From JACVRX01 sp046726315 (GTDB lineage: Bacteria > Actinomycetota > Actinomycetes > Jiangellales > Jiangellaceae): 64,000 nucleotides of DNA. Below are positions 17,794-26,722 of this stretch, one piece after another. Both the position numbers and the translations under genes were made by a program. Under the pieces are notes generated by a model. That model was given only the letters and a program-made list of their open reading frames with translations, had not been told where the DNA came from and made no database searches. The DNA is taken from NCBI GenBank assembly GCA_046726315.1, contig JBKPAG010000002.1, positions 1 through 64,000 on the forward strand, given 5' to 3'. Every line of letters begins with the position of its first letter. Position 1 is the stretch's first letter.

Positions 17794-18501
17794 ATGGTGA
17801 ATGGCGACGTTGGCTGGCGCGACCTGGGGTTCGCGCGGCTCGACACCGATCGGGTCGCCAGGACGGGCGACCCTGAGGTCGTCTACGGCGCGGACAAGTC
17901 GCCGCAGCAGACCGTCCTGCTGTTGCACGCGCTACGGGACGCGCACCCGCACCGGGTGGCGCTCGCAACCCGGCTCGACGCCACCGCTCGGGCGGCCGTT
18001 CGAGCAGCGTTCGGCGAGCATGCCGAGGTCGACGACGAAGCGCGGTGCGCGACCGTCGGTCAGCATCCGAATCCGGCCGGACGGGTTGCCGTCGTGGCTG
18101 CGGGAACCTCGGACCGGCCGGTGGCCGCCGAGGCGGCGTTCACCGTGCGCGCATTCGGCGCGCACGTCACGACGGTTGGCGATGTCGGGGTCGCGGGCCT
18201 GCACCGGCTGCTGGATGTGCGCGACGAGCTCGACACCGCCGACTGCCTCGTCGTCGTCGCCGGGATGGAGGGTGCGCTGCCATCGGTCGTCGGCGGCCTG
18301 ACCGGTGTGCCGCTTGTCGCCGTACCGACATCAGTGGGCTATGGGACGTCCTTCGACGGACTGGCTGCCCTGCTCGCCATGCTGAACTCCTGCGCACCCG
18401 GTGTCGTGGTCGTGAACATCGACAACGGGTTCGGCGCGGGCGTTCACGCCGCCCGGGTTGCGCGCCGCGCGGCACCTGTGGTTTCAGGGACCACCCCATG
18501 A
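17794..18501 (+). CDS. larB: Nickel-pincer cofactor synthesis protein LarB
   Basis: A 235-residue LarB, similar in its second half to PurE. Its hallmarks are the N-terminal DLGFARLDTDRVARTGDPEVVYGADKS block and the PurE-like VAVVAAGTSDRPVAAEAAFT and CLVVVAGMEGALPSVVGGL stretches. LarB carboxylates the pyridinium ring of nicotinate adenine dinucleotide and hydrolyses the anhydride, the first step to the nickel-pincer nucleotide of lactate racemase. Its stop overlaps the larC start by ATGA. The larE sulfur-insertion gene and larA are not in this window. Confidence 0.94.
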   Translation: MVNGDVGWRDLGFARLDTDRVARTGDPEVVYGADKSPQQTVLLLHALRDAHPHRVALATRLDATARAAVRAAFGEHAEVDDEARCATVGQHPNPAGRVAVVAAGTSDRPVAAEAAFTVRAFGAHVTTVGDVGVAGLHRLLDVRDELDTADCLVVVAGMEGALPSVVGGLTGVPLVAVPTSVGYGTSFDGLAALLAMLNSCAPGVVVVNIDNGFGAGVHAARVARRAAPVVSGTTP

Positions 18502-19667
18502 TCGGTTGGCTGGACTGCTCATCCGGAGCGTCCGGCGACATGCTGCTCGCCGCACTGGTCGACGCCGGCGTCCAGGTCGGTGCGATGCAGCAGGCGATCG
18601 ACGCGATCGCCCCTGAGCGGGTGCGGCTGCGGGTCGAGGAGGTCCGCCGAACGGGCCTGCGGGCCGTTCGGGTGCACGTCGATACCGAGGTGTCGACGAC
18701 GCGTCGGTCCTGGGCGCAGATTCGCGAGTTGTTCGACCACGGCGAGCCCGGCGCCGACGTGAACGGGCGCGCGCGCGCCGCCTTCGAACACCTTGCGGAG
18801 GCGGAAGCGCGAGTGCATGGAATCAGGTCCGATGACGTGCACTTCCACGAGGTCGGTGCCCTGGACGCGATCGCGGACATCGTCGGTGTCGCCGCGGGTT
18901 TCGACGCGCTGGGTCTGGCCGAGCTTCAGGTCTCCCCGGTTGCGCTCGGGTCCGGGACCGTGGCAACCGAGCACGGGCTACTGCCGGTCCCTCCGCCGGC
19001 GGTCGTCGAGCTGTTGAACGGCATGCCGACGTACGGCGGGGACGCAACCGTCGAACTCACGACACCCACCGGCGCCGCTCTGCTCGCCACGTTCGCGACC
19101 AGCTGGGGCCCGCAACCGCCGATGGCCGTACACCGACAAGGCGTCGGCGCGGGCGGGCGAGATCTGCGCGACAGACCGAACGTCGTCCGCCTCCTCGTCG
19201 GCGAGCCACAGGTTGAAGACTCTGCGACGGTGCTGTTGGAGGCCAACGTCGACGACATGGACCCCCGGCTATGGCCGCCAGTCCTGTCCCGGCTGCTCGA
19301 GGCGGGCGCATCGGACGCCTGGGTGGTGCCGATCGTGATGAAGAAGGGTCGGCTCGCGCATACGCTCTCGGTCCTCGTCGACGGTCCGGCCGCGCCTGCT
19401 GTGCGACAAGCGGTGTTCACCGAGACGACGACGATCGGGCTGCGGGAGACGGCGGTCCGCAAACATGCTCTCGACCGGGCCGAACGAAGCATCGACGTCG
19501 ACGGGCACCGGATTCGAGTCAAGACCGCCACACTCGACGGCCTGCTGGTCAACGCCCAACCCGAGTACGACGACGTGGTCGCGGCCGCCAACGCTACCGG
19601 CCGGCCGGTGAAGGCCGTACTGGCCGAAGCGACGGCGGCGGCACGTGCTTCCGGGCTCGTCCCGTGA
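18498..19667 (+). CDS. larC: Nickel-insertion protein LarC (unsplit)
   Basis: A 389-residue LarC starting MIGWLDCSSGASGDMLLAAL, with HFHEVGALDAIADIVG, the VELTTPTGAALL motif and the C-terminal ANVDDMDPRLWPPV domain. It is the CTP-dependent cyclometallase that inserts nickel into the pincer nucleotide cofactor. In some bacteria larC is split into two frames joined by programmed frameshifting; here it is one continuous frame. It overlaps larB by ATGA and the downstream membrane gene by GTGA, so the three genes are translationally coupled. The long open frame upstream to 18045 is a shadow of larB. Confidence 0.94.
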   Translation: MIGWLDCSSGASGDMLLAALVDAGVQVGAMQQAIDAIAPERVRLRVEEVRRTGLRAVRVHVDTEVSTTRRSWAQIRELFDHGEPGADVNGRARAAFEHLAEAEARVHGIRSDDVHFHEVGALDAIADIVGVAAGFDALGLAELQVSPVALGSGTVATEHGLLPVPPPAVVELLNGMPTYGGDATVELTTPTGAALLATFATSWGPQPPMAVHRQGVGAGGRDLRDRPNVVRLLVGEPQVEDSATVLLEANVDDMDPRLWPPVLSRLLEAGASDAWVVPIVMKKGRLAHTLSVLVDGPAAPAVRQAVFTETTTIGLRETAVRKHALDRAERSIDVDGHRIRVKTATLDGLLVNAQPEYDDVVAAANATGRPVKAVLAEATAAARASGLVP

Positions 19668-21928
19668 TCGGAATGATTCGTCGGCTGGCGATTGCCGCAT
19701 TCCTCGCCGTGCTGGCCATGGCTGCCACACCGCCGGCGCAGGCTCGGGAGCCTGCCTTTGGCGTGCTGTTCGTCGGGATCGCCGGGCTGGCGTGGCAAGA
19801 CGTCACGGCTGAGGACACCCCGACGTTGCACTCACTGGTCGGGCCCAACGCAGTCGCGTCGCTCACGGTCCGAACGGTCCGGGCGCGGACCTGCGTCGTC
19901 GACGGCTGGCTGACCCTCGGCGCTGGACGTCGGGCCACCGACCTGCCCGATCTCGACGCAGACGACATTCCCGACCGGTTCTGCCGCCCCGTCCCAGATC
20001 CCATCCGGCTTCCCGGCGACAGCGCTGCGGTGCCGGGATGGGAGGCGTTGGTGACGGCCCAGGAGGAACAGACCTACGACACCCGGCTCGGCCTGCTCGG
20101 CGACCGCATCGCCGCGACCGGATTCTGTGCCACGTCCGTTGGGCCCGGCGCGGCGTTGGCCCTTGCGCAGAGCGACGGCGTCGCCGCCAACTACCTGCCG
20201 GACCCAGCCGGTGTCGACGAGGACCTTCTCGGCGCCTGCCCGGTCACAGTCGTGGATCTCGGCTCGATCCCTCCGCCGGGCGAACTCGGCGACGAGGAAG
20301 CCGAGAAGGCGGCCGCGCAGGCCCGGCGCTCCGCTGCCTCGGCCGTCGATGAGGCGTTGGAACAGTTGCTGCAGAACGTCCCCGACAACGTCGCCGTTCT
20401 TGTTGCCGGCATCGCCGACAGTGCACCGAGTCCACCGCCGGCCGAAGACGAGGCGACGACGATGGCGCCGTCCGCGCTGCGGGTCGCCCTTGCGGCCGGC
20501 CCGCAGCCTGACACCTCCGAGTACGGACCGAACTGGCTGAGCTCGCCGTCCACCCGGTGGACCGGCCTGGTCCAGCTCACCGACATCGCCTCGACACTTG
20601 CGGCCTACGCCGGCATCGCGGACCCATCCGCCGGAACGGTCGGGCGTCCGTGGCGACCCGCGGGGGCACATCCGGGCTCGGCTCAGGAAACCATCGACCA
20701 GCTGGTCGGAACCGATCGGGCTACCCAGGTGTTCCGGACCCAATCCGGGCCGTTCTTCCAGATCCTCGGCGTCGGTGAGGTGCTCTTCTTCGGCGGCGCA
20801 GTGTTGTGGCTGCGGCGCCATCCCGCGGGCCGATGGCGGCTGATCCGTCTGGTGCAGTACGCAGCGCTGGGCGCCGCGTCATTCCCCGTCGCGTCGTTCC
20901 TCGCCAACCTGTCCCGATGGTGGCGGTTCGAACGTGCCGGCACCCTGCTGTGGACCACGATCCTGGTGATCACCGTGGTGGTCACGGCGCTGGCGCTGCG
21001 CGGCCCGTGGAGACGGCGGATCTACGGCCCGCCCGGGGCCGTCGCCGGCCTGACCGCGGTCGTGCTCGCTGTCGACGTGGCAACGGGCTCGAATCTGCAG
21101 CACGCCAGCCTGCTCGGGCTGTCCCCGCTGGTCGCTGGCAGGTTCTACGGGTTCGGCAACATCCCCTACGCGATCTTCGTTGCGTCCTCGCTGGTCGCGG
21201 CAGCTGCGCTCGCGCAGCTGTTGCTCGACCGTGGCCAAACCCGCCGGACGGCTACGCTCGCAGCCGGCCTGATCGGCGTTCTGACTGTGCTGATCGACGG
21301 TCTCCCCCAGGCTGGCGCCGACGTCGGCGGCATCTTGGCCACGGTGCCGGGTTTCGCCGTGCTCGTCTTATCCATCGCCGGCGTGCGGGTGACGGTCGGG
21401 CGGATGGCGGTCGCGGGAGCCCTGGCCATCGGCGTGGTTGCGCTGATCGCTTGGCTGGACTGGCTCCGTCCGGTCCCAGCCCGCACCCACTTCGGCGAGT
21501 TCTTCGCCAACGTCGTCGACGGCGACGCGTGGCCGGTCCTGTGGCGCAAGGCTCAGGCGTCGATCGGAACGCTGCAGCGCAGCCCCTACTACGGCTGGCT
21601 GGTCCCGGTTGCTTACGGGGTAATCATCTGGCTGGTTCGCGCGCCCGGCGTGAGCGGTGTACGAACGGCGGTCGCCAGGTGGCCGTTGCTCCGCCCATTG
21701 ATCTGGGCGGGCCTGGTGACGGGTGCAGCCGGCTTCGCCGTGAACGACTCGGGGATCATCGTCCCTGGTCTGCTGCTGACGGTCGGGATCCCGCTCGTCG
21801 TCAGTGCTGTGGCCGACGCCCAGTTGGCAGAAGGCCTACCGGGACCACTCCGCGCCGCGCCAGAGCCCGAGCAACGTCCAGCCATTGCCGACCCCGGTGC
21901 ACCCGAGAGCGCCAGTCCGCCCCGGTGA
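19664..21928 (+). CDS. Large polytopic membrane protein with exported alkaline-phosphatase-like N-domain
   Basis: A 754-residue protein. A signal-like segment (IRRLAIAAFLAVLAMAATPPAQA) is followed by about 330 extracytoplasmic residues that start GVLFVGIAGLAWQDV and include TVRTVRARTCVVDGWLTLGAG, a pattern seen in actinobacterial alkaline-phosphatase-superfamily membrane proteins. From about residue 365 there are some nine to ten hydrophobic helices. A cytosolic Pro-rich tail ends the protein. Metal ligands of a true phosphatase cannot be confirmed by eye. The GTG start overlaps larC by GTGA. Its last 128 bases overlap the convergent glycosyltransferase gene. A role in envelope modification is an inference. 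Confidence 0.78.
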   Translation: MIGMIRRLAIAAFLAVLAMAATPPAQAREPAFGVLFVGIAGLAWQDVTAEDTPTLHSLVGPNAVASLTVRTVRARTCVVDGWLTLGAGRRATDLPDLDADDIPDRFCRPVPDPIRLPGDSAAVPGWEALVTAQEEQTYDTRLGLLGDRIAATGFCATSVGPGAALALAQSDGVAANYLPDPAGVDEDLLGACPVTVVDLGSIPPPGELGDEEAEKAAAQARRSAASAVDEALEQLLQNVPDNVAVLVAGIADSAPSPPPAEDEATTMAPSALRVALAAGPQPDTSEYGPNWLSSPSTRWTGLVQLTDIASTLAAYAGIADPSAGTVGRPWRPAGAHPGSAQETIDQLVGTDRATQVFRTQSGPFFQILGVGEVLFFGGAVLWLRRHPAGRWRLIRLVQYAALGAASFPVASFLANLSRWWRFERAGTLLWTTILVITVVVTALALRGPWRRRIYGPPGAVAGLTAVVLAVDVATGSNLQHASLLGLSPLVAGRFYGFGNIPYAIFVASSLVAAAALAQLLLDRGQTRRTATLAAGLIGVLTVLIDGLPQAGADVGGILATVPGFAVLVLSIAGVRVTVGRMAVAGALAIGVVALIAWLDWLRPVPARTHFGEFFANVVDGDAWPVLWRKAQASIGTLQRSPYYGWLVPVAYGVIIWLVRAPGVSGVRTAVARWPLLRPLIWAGLVTGAAGFAVNDSGIIVPGLLLTVGIPLVVSAVADAQLAEGLPGPLRAAPEPEQRPAIADPGAPESASPPR

Positions 21929-22544
21929 CCCGGTGCTGGAACGGCACCTCTACCTCCCGGACCCGATACCCCCGCTGCAGCAGGTCGATGGTCATGCCCA
22001 CCTCCACGCCGAAGCCAGCTGCCAAGGGCAGGGCGGCCTGGAACGCGGTTCGGGTCAGGCACCGCTGGCCGGAGAGCGGCTGGGTCGGTTCCCAGCCCGT
22101 GGTGCGCTTGATCCCCGACCGGGCCAGCCGAACGACCAGGCCGTGGCCTCCCCCTTCGGTCCGCTGCGGCGGAAGCGTCGCGATCGTCATGTCGGCAGTG
22201 CCATCACGCACGGGGTCGACCAGCGGCCCTGCAGCCGCGGCGGTGTCCTCGAGGTCGCCGTCGAGAAACAGCAAAGCGTGCAGCGCATCCCCCGCCGGCC
22301 TGCGCCGGTCGATCTCGTCGACTGCCGCAGCACCGCTGTGCATCGCCGCACCCTTTCCCTGGTTCCGGGCATGCTGGATCACCACGGCGCCGGCCTCGTG
22401 TGCGGCTGCGGCGGTCGCGTCCCTCGAGCCGTCATCGACAACCACCACCAGTTCGACGCCAGGAATCGACGCCGCGCCCCCAACCGTTGCGGCGATTCGC
22501 GCCTGCTCGTTCTTCGCCGGGATGACCACCGCGACCCGCAGCAC
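21801..22544 (-). CDS. Family 2 glycosyltransferase
   Basis: A 247-residue GT-A enzyme starting MLRVAVVIPAKNEQARI, with the nucleotide-binding VVVVDDGSRDAT and the metal-binding FLDGDLEDT (a DxD-like triplet). The layout resembles glucosyl-3-phosphoglycerate synthase or dolichol-phosphate-mannose synthase-like proteins without membrane helices. RCLTRTAFQAALPLAAGFGVEVGMTIDLLQRGY is typical of the actinobacterial branch. The donor and acceptor are unknown. The stop lies 128 bases inside the convergent membrane gene, so the basic tail is encoded antisense to that protein's C-terminal tail. Confidence 0.88.
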   Translation of the reverse strand: MLRVAVVIPAKNEQARIAATVGGAASIPGVELVVVVDDGSRDATAAAAHEAGAVVIQHARNQGKGAAMHSGAAAVDEIDRRRPAGDALHALLFLDGDLEDTAAAAGPLVDPVRDGTADMTIATLPPQRTEGGGHGLVVRLARSGIKRTTGWEPTQPLSGQRCLTRTAFQAALPLAAGFGVEVGMTIDLLQRGYRVREVEVPFQHRVTGADWRSRVHRGRQWLDVARALARRGVVPVGLLPTGRRPQH

Positions 22545-22597
22545 GCGGCGGAGCCTACGGCGTCCGCAACTGCGACCGCATCACTAGGCTCGGTGGC

Positions 22598-23800
22598 ATG
22601 ATGCGGCCGCTCGGCGCCGATTCCGAGGTTGCGCGGCTACGCACCGTACTCCTGCACCGACCGGGCCCGGAACTGCAGCGCCTAACGCCGCGCAACAACG
22701 ACGAGATGCTCTTCGACGGCATTCCGTGGGTCGGCCGGGCGCAGGACGAGCATGACGCCTTCGCGCAGGTTCTGCGCGACCACGGCGTCGAGGTGCTCTA
22801 CCTGACCGAGTTGATGGTGGAGACCCTCGAGAACCAGTCTGCCCGGGCCGACTGCATCGAGGCTGTCGTCGCCGATCCCCGTCTGGGCGAGACACTGCGG
22901 CGCGCTGTCCGCCGTCATCTCGAGGACCAGCATCCGGAGGACCTTGCGCTCACCCTCACCGCCGGCTTGGCGCACGACGAGCTGACGACCGGCCGCGGCC
23001 TTCGGTTCGCCCTCATGGACCGGCACGACTTCGTGGTGCCTCCCCTGCCCAATCTGCTGTTCACCCGTGACTCCAGCGTCTGGGTGCGCGACCAGGTCGC
23101 CGTCACCAGCCTGGCCATGCCGGCTCGCATCCGGGAGACCACGCTCACCGGCGCGATCTACGCCTATCACCCGCGGTTCGCCGGCACGACTCGGGTCTAC
23201 TCCCCCGGCTTGGAGCCCCTCGAGGGCGGAGATGTCCTGCTACTCGCACCCGGTGTCGTCGCCGTCGGAACCGGAGAGCGCACAACGCCTGCCGGCGTCG
23301 AGCGGATCGCCCGAAACGTGTTCACTGCGGGGCTCGCTCACACTGTGTTGGCGGTTCCGATCGCGCAGGAACGCGCCACGATGCACCTGGACACGGTGTG
23401 CACGATGGTCGACGCCGACGCTCTGCTCATGTACCCCAACATCGCCGACGAGCTCACCGCAATCGCACTGACGCCCGGCGGCGACGGAGAGCCGGAGATC
23501 TCATCACCGGCGCCGTTTCTCGTGGCTGCAGCCAAGGCGATGGGTGTCGACACGGTTCGGGTCATCGACACCGGCTTGGACCCCGTCACGGCCGAGCGAG
23601 AACAGTGGGATGACGGCAACAACACGCTCGCGATCGGACCGCGGCTCGCCGTCGCCTACGAGCGCAACACGGAGACCAACTCCCGCCTCGAGGACGCCGG
23701 GATCGAGGTCATCCGGATCGCCGGCAGCGAGCTCGGATCCGGCCGTGGGGGGCCGCGCTGCATGTCGTGCCCGCTGAGCCGTGATCCGCTGTACGGGTGA
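22598..23800 (+). CDS. arcA: Arginine deiminase
   Basis: A 400-residue guanidino-modifying enzyme that hydrolyses arginine to citrulline and ammonia. The catalytic set is visible: LLFTRDSSVWV (Asp pair region), the His in ATMHLDTVCTMV, and the C-terminal Cys388 in GPRCMSCPL. LEGGDVLLL is the substrate-binding strand. Length is standard. It has no arcB or arcC partner nearby, so here it stands alone and may serve arginine catabolism or acid/nitrogen balance. A strong hairpin follows 85 bases downstream. The start at 22598 has tandem ATGs after GGTGGC. Confidence 0.96.
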   Translation: MMRPLGADSEVARLRTVLLHRPGPELQRLTPRNNDEMLFDGIPWVGRAQDEHDAFAQVLRDHGVEVLYLTELMVETLENQSARADCIEAVVADPRLGETLRRAVRRHLEDQHPEDLALTLTAGLAHDELTTGRGLRFALMDRHDFVVPPLPNLLFTRDSSVWVRDQVAVTSLAMPARIRETTLTGAIYAYHPRFAGTTRVYSPGLEPLEGGDVLLLAPGVVAVGTGERTTPAGVERIARNVFTAGLAHTVLAVPIAQERATMHLDTVCTMVDADALLMYPNIADELTAIALTPGGDGEPEISSPAPFLVAAAKAMGVDTVRVIDTGLDPVTAEREQWDDGNNTLAIGPRLAVAYERNTETNSRLEDAGIEVIRIAGSELGSGRGGPRCMSCPLSRDPLYG

Positions 23801-23884
23801 TGCCCGTTATAGGACCATTTACCCAGAAGCAGTTCTCCATACAAACTTCCGTGCCGTGCACGTGCAGGGTACTGTGACAGCAGG

Positions 23885-23924
23885 CCCCGGCCGCTCTTGT
23901 TTCCCCCGTCAAGAGCGGCCGGGG
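23885..23924. terminator. Perfect 15-bp stem terminator between arcA and DUF5926 gene
   Basis: Bases 23885-23899 (CCCCGGCCGCTCTTG) are exactly complementary to 23910-23924, with a 10-base loop TTTCCCCCGT. It sits between convergent genes and can fold on either strand, so it likely ends transcription from both sides. There is no clear T-run, as is common in high-GC actinobacteria. Confidence 0.85.
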
Positions 23925-23931
23925 TAACCAT

Positions 23932-24764
23932 TCACCCGGAGCGAATCGTCACCTGGCGGTTGGTCAGGCCGGACCGGGCGCGCCGCTCGTCCGCGCTCAG
24001 CGGATCCGGCACCGCAACGGCCGCGGCAAGGCGACTGGCCAGGGCGGCTGCCGGTTCCTCGACCTCTGCAGCGGACGTTCCCGGCACCAGATCCCACACG
24101 GGCACCAGGCGGCCGAGTGCCCGGAACGTGCCGAGGAGGCGCGTCCCCGGGCCGACGCCGTCCTCCCCACGCGCATGCAGCCGGGCCAGCGCGTCCAGCA
24201 GTGGCTCCTCGTCATATGGCATGACCCATCGCAGCTGGTCGCGGTCACCGATTCGGCACCAGTAGCAAGCGTCCACCGACGCGAGCCGAGCCGCCGGCGA
24301 CAACTCCGCATTGGCCCGTTCGACGACTCATCCGGTCCGGGCAGCCCTGCTGTCACGGGTGTCCGCGGCTCCGCGTCGAGGGCGGCGAGCAATGCACGAG
24401 CCATGTCGGCGCTCGGGTCGGCGGTTCGGGTGGATGTCTGGAGGGCGAGCAGAATCTGGCCGTCGGCCCGCACGAATGCGGGGGCTGCCATCGGCAGCAA
24501 TGTCGCCACCATGACACTTCGGTCGGCATGCGGTGGCGCGAGCCGGACCGGCGCGGTCGCGGAGGACACGATTTCCCGAAGGGCAATCCAGTCGGTCTCA
24601 GCCGGCAGGCCCTCGAAGGGTCGGGCGACGAACTCCTGGTCGGCACCTCGTCGGCGTTTGCCGTGGCAGGCCTTGTAGCGCTTTCCTGAACCGCACGGAC
24701 ACGGTTGCCGTGGACCGACATCCGGCAGGTCGGTCCACGGCGTTATGGTATGTTTCGTAGACAT
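23932..24764 (-). pseudogene. SEC-C / DUF5926 family protein, frameshifted with internal deletion
   Basis: From ATG 24764 the frame encodes the SEC-C zinc motif PRQPCPCGSGKRYKACHGK and a middle region ending TPVTAGLPGPDESS near 24325. The natural continuation ERANAELSPAARLASVDACYWCRIGDRDQLRWVMPYDEE lies in a different frame, running to a stop at 23932. From knowledge of the family about 40-45 residues that normally separate these blocks are missing, so the event is a deletion not divisible by three. The two fragments are about 146 and 132 codons. SEC-C motifs bind zinc and often SecB or nucleic acids; the function of DUF5926 is unknown. Confidence 0.72.
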
Positions 24765-24813
24765 CTGGGTGGATCTGGACGCAGAAGACGGCACGACGGC
24801 CGAGCGTAGACCG

Positions 24814-25323
24814 TCAGGCGGCGACGACGGCATAAACCGTCACCGTGGTACCGGCCCGAGTCACGCCCCAATCGATCGCCAGCGCCTGCACGATCGCAAG
24901 CCCGCGTCCGCCAACGTCGGTCAGGTCAGCCGCCTCGACATGGGGACGGTCTGTCCCGCCGCCGTCAGTAACATCGATCAACACCCGGTCCGGCTCTGCC
25001 GTCCAGCGCAGTCGGACGGCGTCTGCTCGGCCACGTACCCGCAGCGGCCGGGCATGGCGAATGGCGTTGGTCATGAGCTCGCTGACCACGAGGACGCTGT
25101 CGTCGATGACACGTTGTGGGAGCTCCCTGGCCGCGAGGTCGTCGCGCACCAGATGTCGAGCTGCCGGAACGCTGCTCGGCGCATCGGGGAACTCGACGGC
25201 GCGATAGCCGCCGCGCGCGCTCACGGGCGTACGGTCCACAGCGGCTCCCTTCGGGCGGCCCCGCAACTGGACGCGGCCGCCACCGAAGTGGTGCCCGCAG
25301 ACCGGACATGGCCAAACCCGCAC
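24814..25323 (-). CDS. Anti-sigma-factor-type ATP-binding protein (HATPase_c_2)
   Basis: A GHKL-fold protein related to RsbW/SpoIIAB serine kinases. It has the N-box ELMTNAIRHA, the G1 box IDVTDGGGTDRPH and G2 VGGRGLAIVQALAIDWGV. Ahead of it is a short CPVCGHHFGGG stretch, a possible zinc knuckle. I place the start at GTG 25323 (VRVWPCPVC), which avoids an 11-base head-to-head overlap with the next gene; ATG 25395 is the only ATG upstream and would add 24 residues of unlike composition. Streptomyces has dozens of such proteins controlling sigma-B-like factors; the partner is not identifiable here. Confidence 0.82.
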   Translation of the reverse strand: MRVWPCPVCGHHFGGGRVQLRGRPKGAAVDRTPVSARGGYRAVEFPDAPSSVPAARHLVRDDLAARELPQRVIDDSVLVVSELMTNAIRHARPLRVRGRADAVRLRWTAEPDRVLIDVTDGGGTDRPHVEAADLTDVGGRGLAIVQALAIDWGVTRAGTTVTVYAVVAA

Positions 25324-25384
25324 GGACGATGAACTCCCGCGGCAGATACGCCGCGCGTCGGAGGCCGTCGGTAGGGTCAGCGCC

Positions 25385-26176
25385 GTGGTGGCCATTCAGA
25401 TAGGCGCGCACGTCGAACAGCAAGATCCGCTTGCCGAGGCGGCGGCGCGGGAGGCCGATCTTGTTCAGTTCTTCCTGGGCGACCCGCAGGGTTGGAACGC
25501 GCCGGTGGTGGCATTTCGTGGCGGCTCGGCTGTCTTGCGCGCCGCAGCCGAAGACCGCGGAGTCGATCTCTACGTCCATGCGCCATACCGGCTCAACGTC
25601 GCCACCACCAACAACCGGATCCGCATCCCGAGCCGCAAGTTGCTACAACAACACGTCGACGGGGCCGCCGAACTAGGCGCCAAAGCCCTGATCGTCCATG
25701 GCGGACACGTACTGAAGGCCGACGATCCCGAACTCGGCGTCGACAACTGGCGCAAGTGCGCCGAGATGCTCGATCACAAGCTGCCCATACTCATCGAGAA
25801 CACCGCTGGTGGCGACAATGCCATGGCCCGCCGGCTCGACCGCCTCGACCGGCTCTGGGAAGCCGTGGGTCCATCCGGCATGGGCTTCTGCCTGGACACC
25901 TGCCACGCGCACGCCGGCGGTATCGATCTCGACGATGTTGTTGCGCGCGTCCTGGCGATCACCGGGCGGATCGACCTCGTCCACGCGAACGACAGCCGTG
26001 ACACCTTCGACTCCGGTGCTGATCGGCACGCCAACCTCGACGACGGCACCATCGGTGCAGCCGTTATCGCGGAAATTGCTCGGGCGGCCAGCGCGCCAGT
26101 GGTGGTGGAGACACCCGGTGGCGCCGGGGGTCAGGGAGCCGACATCGCTCTTCTGCGCAAGCACCTCAGCGGCTAG
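25385..26176 (+). CDS. nfo: Endonuclease IV (AP endonuclease family 2)
   Basis: A 263-residue TIM-barrel enzyme. Zinc-ligand positions of Nfo are recognisable: YVHAPYRLN, IVHGGHV, ILIENTAGG (Glu), FCLDTCHAHAGG (Asp, His), VHANDSRD (His, Asp), DRHANLDDG (Asp, His) and VVETPGG (Glu). It cleaves DNA 5-prime to abasic sites in base excision repair. The start is GTG at 25385. It is convergent with the MarR gene through a shared CTAG stop overlap at 26173-26176. Confidence 0.93.
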   Translation: MVAIQIGAHVEQQDPLAEAAAREADLVQFFLGDPQGWNAPVVAFRGGSAVLRAAAEDRGVDLYVHAPYRLNVATTNNRIRIPSRKLLQQHVDGAAELGAKALIVHGGHVLKADDPELGVDNWRKCAEMLDHKLPILIENTAGGDNAMARRLDRLDRLWEAVGPSGMGFCLDTCHAHAGGIDLDDVVARVLAITGRIDLVHANDSRDTFDSGADRHANLDDGTIGAAVIAEIARAASAPVVVETPGGAGGQGADIALLRKHLSG

Positions 26177-26640
26177 CCGCCGGCCACGGCCCGCGGGTGC
26201 ACAGCGTCGCGGACGACCCGCAACGCATCGGTCAGCGCCGTGAGCTGCGCCGGCTCGAGCAAGCCGGTAAACCAGCGCTCCACATCGTCGAGGTGGCCGG
26301 GTAGCACGCTCCCGATGCGTTCAGTGCCGGGCTGCGTGAGCCGGGCCCAGGTGCCTCTGCGGTCGTCTTCGCAGCTGTCCCGCGCGACCAGTCCGTCGCG
26401 CTCGAGGCGGTCGACGATCCGGGTGATGCCGCTCGTGGAAAGGCTGGTCTGGGCGGACAGGTCGCTCATCCGGAGTCGACGGCCCGGCGTGCGGGCCAGT
26501 CGGAGTAGGACTTCGAACTCCGTCTCGGACAGGGCCTGGCCGTGAAACCGGGTGGAGAACTTGGTGGTCAGCCCCTCATGCGCTTCCATCAACAGCCCCA
26601 CGGCGGTCAACCGCGGGTCTTCGAGCAGTTCCGAGCGCAT
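26173..26640 (-). CDS. MarR-family transcriptional regulator
   Basis: A winged-helix regulator of about 155 residues. The family core is clear: LSETEFEVLLRLARTPGRRLRMSDLSAQTSLSTSGITRIVDRLERDGLV forms helices 3-5 with the recognition helix, and DDRRGTWARLT the wing. MarR dimers bind palindromes and release them on binding phenolic or thiol ligands. I prefer ATG 26640; ATG 26667 is also in frame but would place the start codon inside the palindrome TTGACATGTCAA and adds AT-rich codons. It is divergent from femX, so it probably controls itself and femX/alr-like genes. Confidence 0.9.
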   Translation of the reverse strand: MRSELLEDPRLTAVGLLMEAHEGLTTKFSTRFHGQALSETEFEVLLRLARTPGRRLRMSDLSAQTSLSTSGITRIVDRLERDGLVARDSCEDDRRGTWARLTQPGTERIGSVLPGHLDDVERWFTGLLEPAQLTALTDALRVVRDAVHPRAVAGG

Positions 26641-26660
26641 GTGCCTGATGTTAGCAAAGG

Positions 26661-26672
26661 TTGACATGTCAA
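26661..26672. promoter_or_regulatory. Palindromic operator between marR and femX
   Basis: TTGACATGTCAA is a perfect 12-bp palindrome. It lies just upstream of the preferred marR start and 51 bases ahead of femX. It overlaps TTGACA-like -35 hexamers on both strands. Its AT-rich surroundings contrast with the genes. MarR autoregulation at such palindromes is well known; binding here is inferred. Confidence 0.6.
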
Positions 26673-26722
26673 TTTGATTCCGTAGCAGCTAACTCTCGTT
26701 CGACGCGGGCGCAGGCACTGCC

